A DNA stretch of 20,000 nucleotides, from NCBI GenBank assembly GCA_016946835.1, contig JACVTC010000017.1, positions 105,001 through 125,000 on the forward strand, in the 5' to 3' direction. Positions within the stretch are counted from its first letter, which is position 1. Each line of letters starts with the position of its first letter. The notes under the pieces were generated by a model, which did not search any database, had not been told where the DNA came from, and saw nothing but the letters and a program-made list of their open reading frames with translations. A program made the position numbers and the translations under genes. Of the stretch, positions 1-20,000 are shown piece after piece. The DNA comes from Neocallimastix lanati (nom. inval.) (Eukaryota; Neocallimastigomycota; Neocallimastigomycetes; Neocallimastigales; Neocallimastigaceae).

Positions 1-337
1 GTGGTTTACCCAAATTACTATTTTAATTATTAATATATATAATAAATAAATTTTTTTTACTTTTTTTTTTTTTTTTTTTTTTTTAAATTATTTTATTAAT
101 ATTATAATATAAGCAATATTTATTTTAATTTTTAATTATAGCATTATTGATTATAATAATAATATTATCATTAAAATTATTATTCTTATATATTTACATA
201 ATAAACAAAATATAATAAATATATATTTCTATTTTCAATTATAATATTATTATTATAATATATTTATAATTTTTTTTTTTTAATTTAATAGTATTGTAAT
301 TTATTATTATTTTTTTTTTTTTTTATTTGTTTTTTTT
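1..337. other. 3' flank of the gene, A/T-rich, no gene recognised
   Basis: After the stop codon the coding strand shows long A-runs, including one close to the stop, and AATAAA-like strings (for example the complement of 322-327) that carry little weight in such DNA. The first 20 or so bases are less A/T-rich than the rest and could be the last codons of a convergent plus-strand gene (a short open frame ends near base 33), but this is too short to assign. Confidence 0.5.
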
Positions 338-19826
<19,489 letters not shown>

Positions 19827-20000
19827 GATAGAACTCTTTTAAATATTATATTTACATATATATTTTAAATTTTTTTTTTTTTTTTTTTTTTTTATTTTTT
19901 ATTCTCCTTTCTTTCTAATAATATTAGTTAAATAATTAAAAAATAATGGGAATAACAGTATATATATATATATATATAAAAAAAAAAAAAAGGTTCATAT
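19827..20000. other. 5' flank of the gene, A/T-rich
   Basis: Poly(T) and (TA)n runs only. No recognisable promoter element stands out from the base composition. An in-frame TAA lies upstream of the predicted start codon. An untranslated exon beyond 19850 cannot be excluded. Confidence 0.5.

Noticed and set aside
322-327. AATAAA polyadenylation signal on the minus strand just after the stop
   Set aside because: The string is expected by chance many times in such A/T-rich DNA, so it cannot be called with confidence.

Overview
The window looks like nuclear DNA of a very A/T-rich microbial eukaryote. It is full of homopolymer runs, (TA)n and (TAA)n microsatellites, short GT-AG introns and asparagine-rich low-complexity coding segments. 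An anaerobic gut fungus (Neocallimastigomycota) fits best. A dictyostelid is the main alternative, but around 40 introns in one gene would be atypical there. This taxonomic call is inference; the window holds no marker gene.

Nearly the whole window is one gene on the minus strand, from an ATG at 19826 to a TAA at 338. I rebuilt it exon by exon from splice signals, reading-frame continuity and family homology. The model has 41 coding exons and 40 GT-AG introns. Every exon junction keeps the frame, and the coding length sums to 11,478 nt (3,825 codons plus stop). The predicted product is a giant BEACH-domain protein of the WDFY3/ALFY type. Its order is: N-terminal helical (armadillo-like) region, ConA-like lectin-fold segment, further helical region, PH-BEACH, BEACH, WD40 repeats, FYVE-type zinc finger, and an Asn/Glu-rich tail.

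Layout, right to left (5' to 3' of the gene): 19827-20000, A/T-rich 5' flank; 16149-19826, exons 1-11 (N-terminal helical region); 13115-15909, giant exon 12 (helical region and ConA-like segment); 8913-12990, exons 13-19 (central helical region with poly-Asn and Thr-Pro linkers); 6630-8682, exons 20-25 (region leading into the PH domain); 5103-6420, exons 26-29 (PH-BEACH, including a 15-nt microexon); 3598-5505, exons 29-32 (BEACH); 1632-3598, exons 32-39 (WD40); 338-1771, exons 39-41 (FYVE and tail); 1-337, A/T-rich 3' flank.

In animals, WDFY3/ALFY is a scaffold linking PI3P membranes, ubiquitinated cargo and the autophagy conjugation machinery. This protein keeps the architecture, but its zinc finger has all eight cysteines and lacks the usual PI3P-contact residues. 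The linker that carries the LC3/GABARAP-binding motif in animal ALFY is very short. The introns carry most of the repeats.
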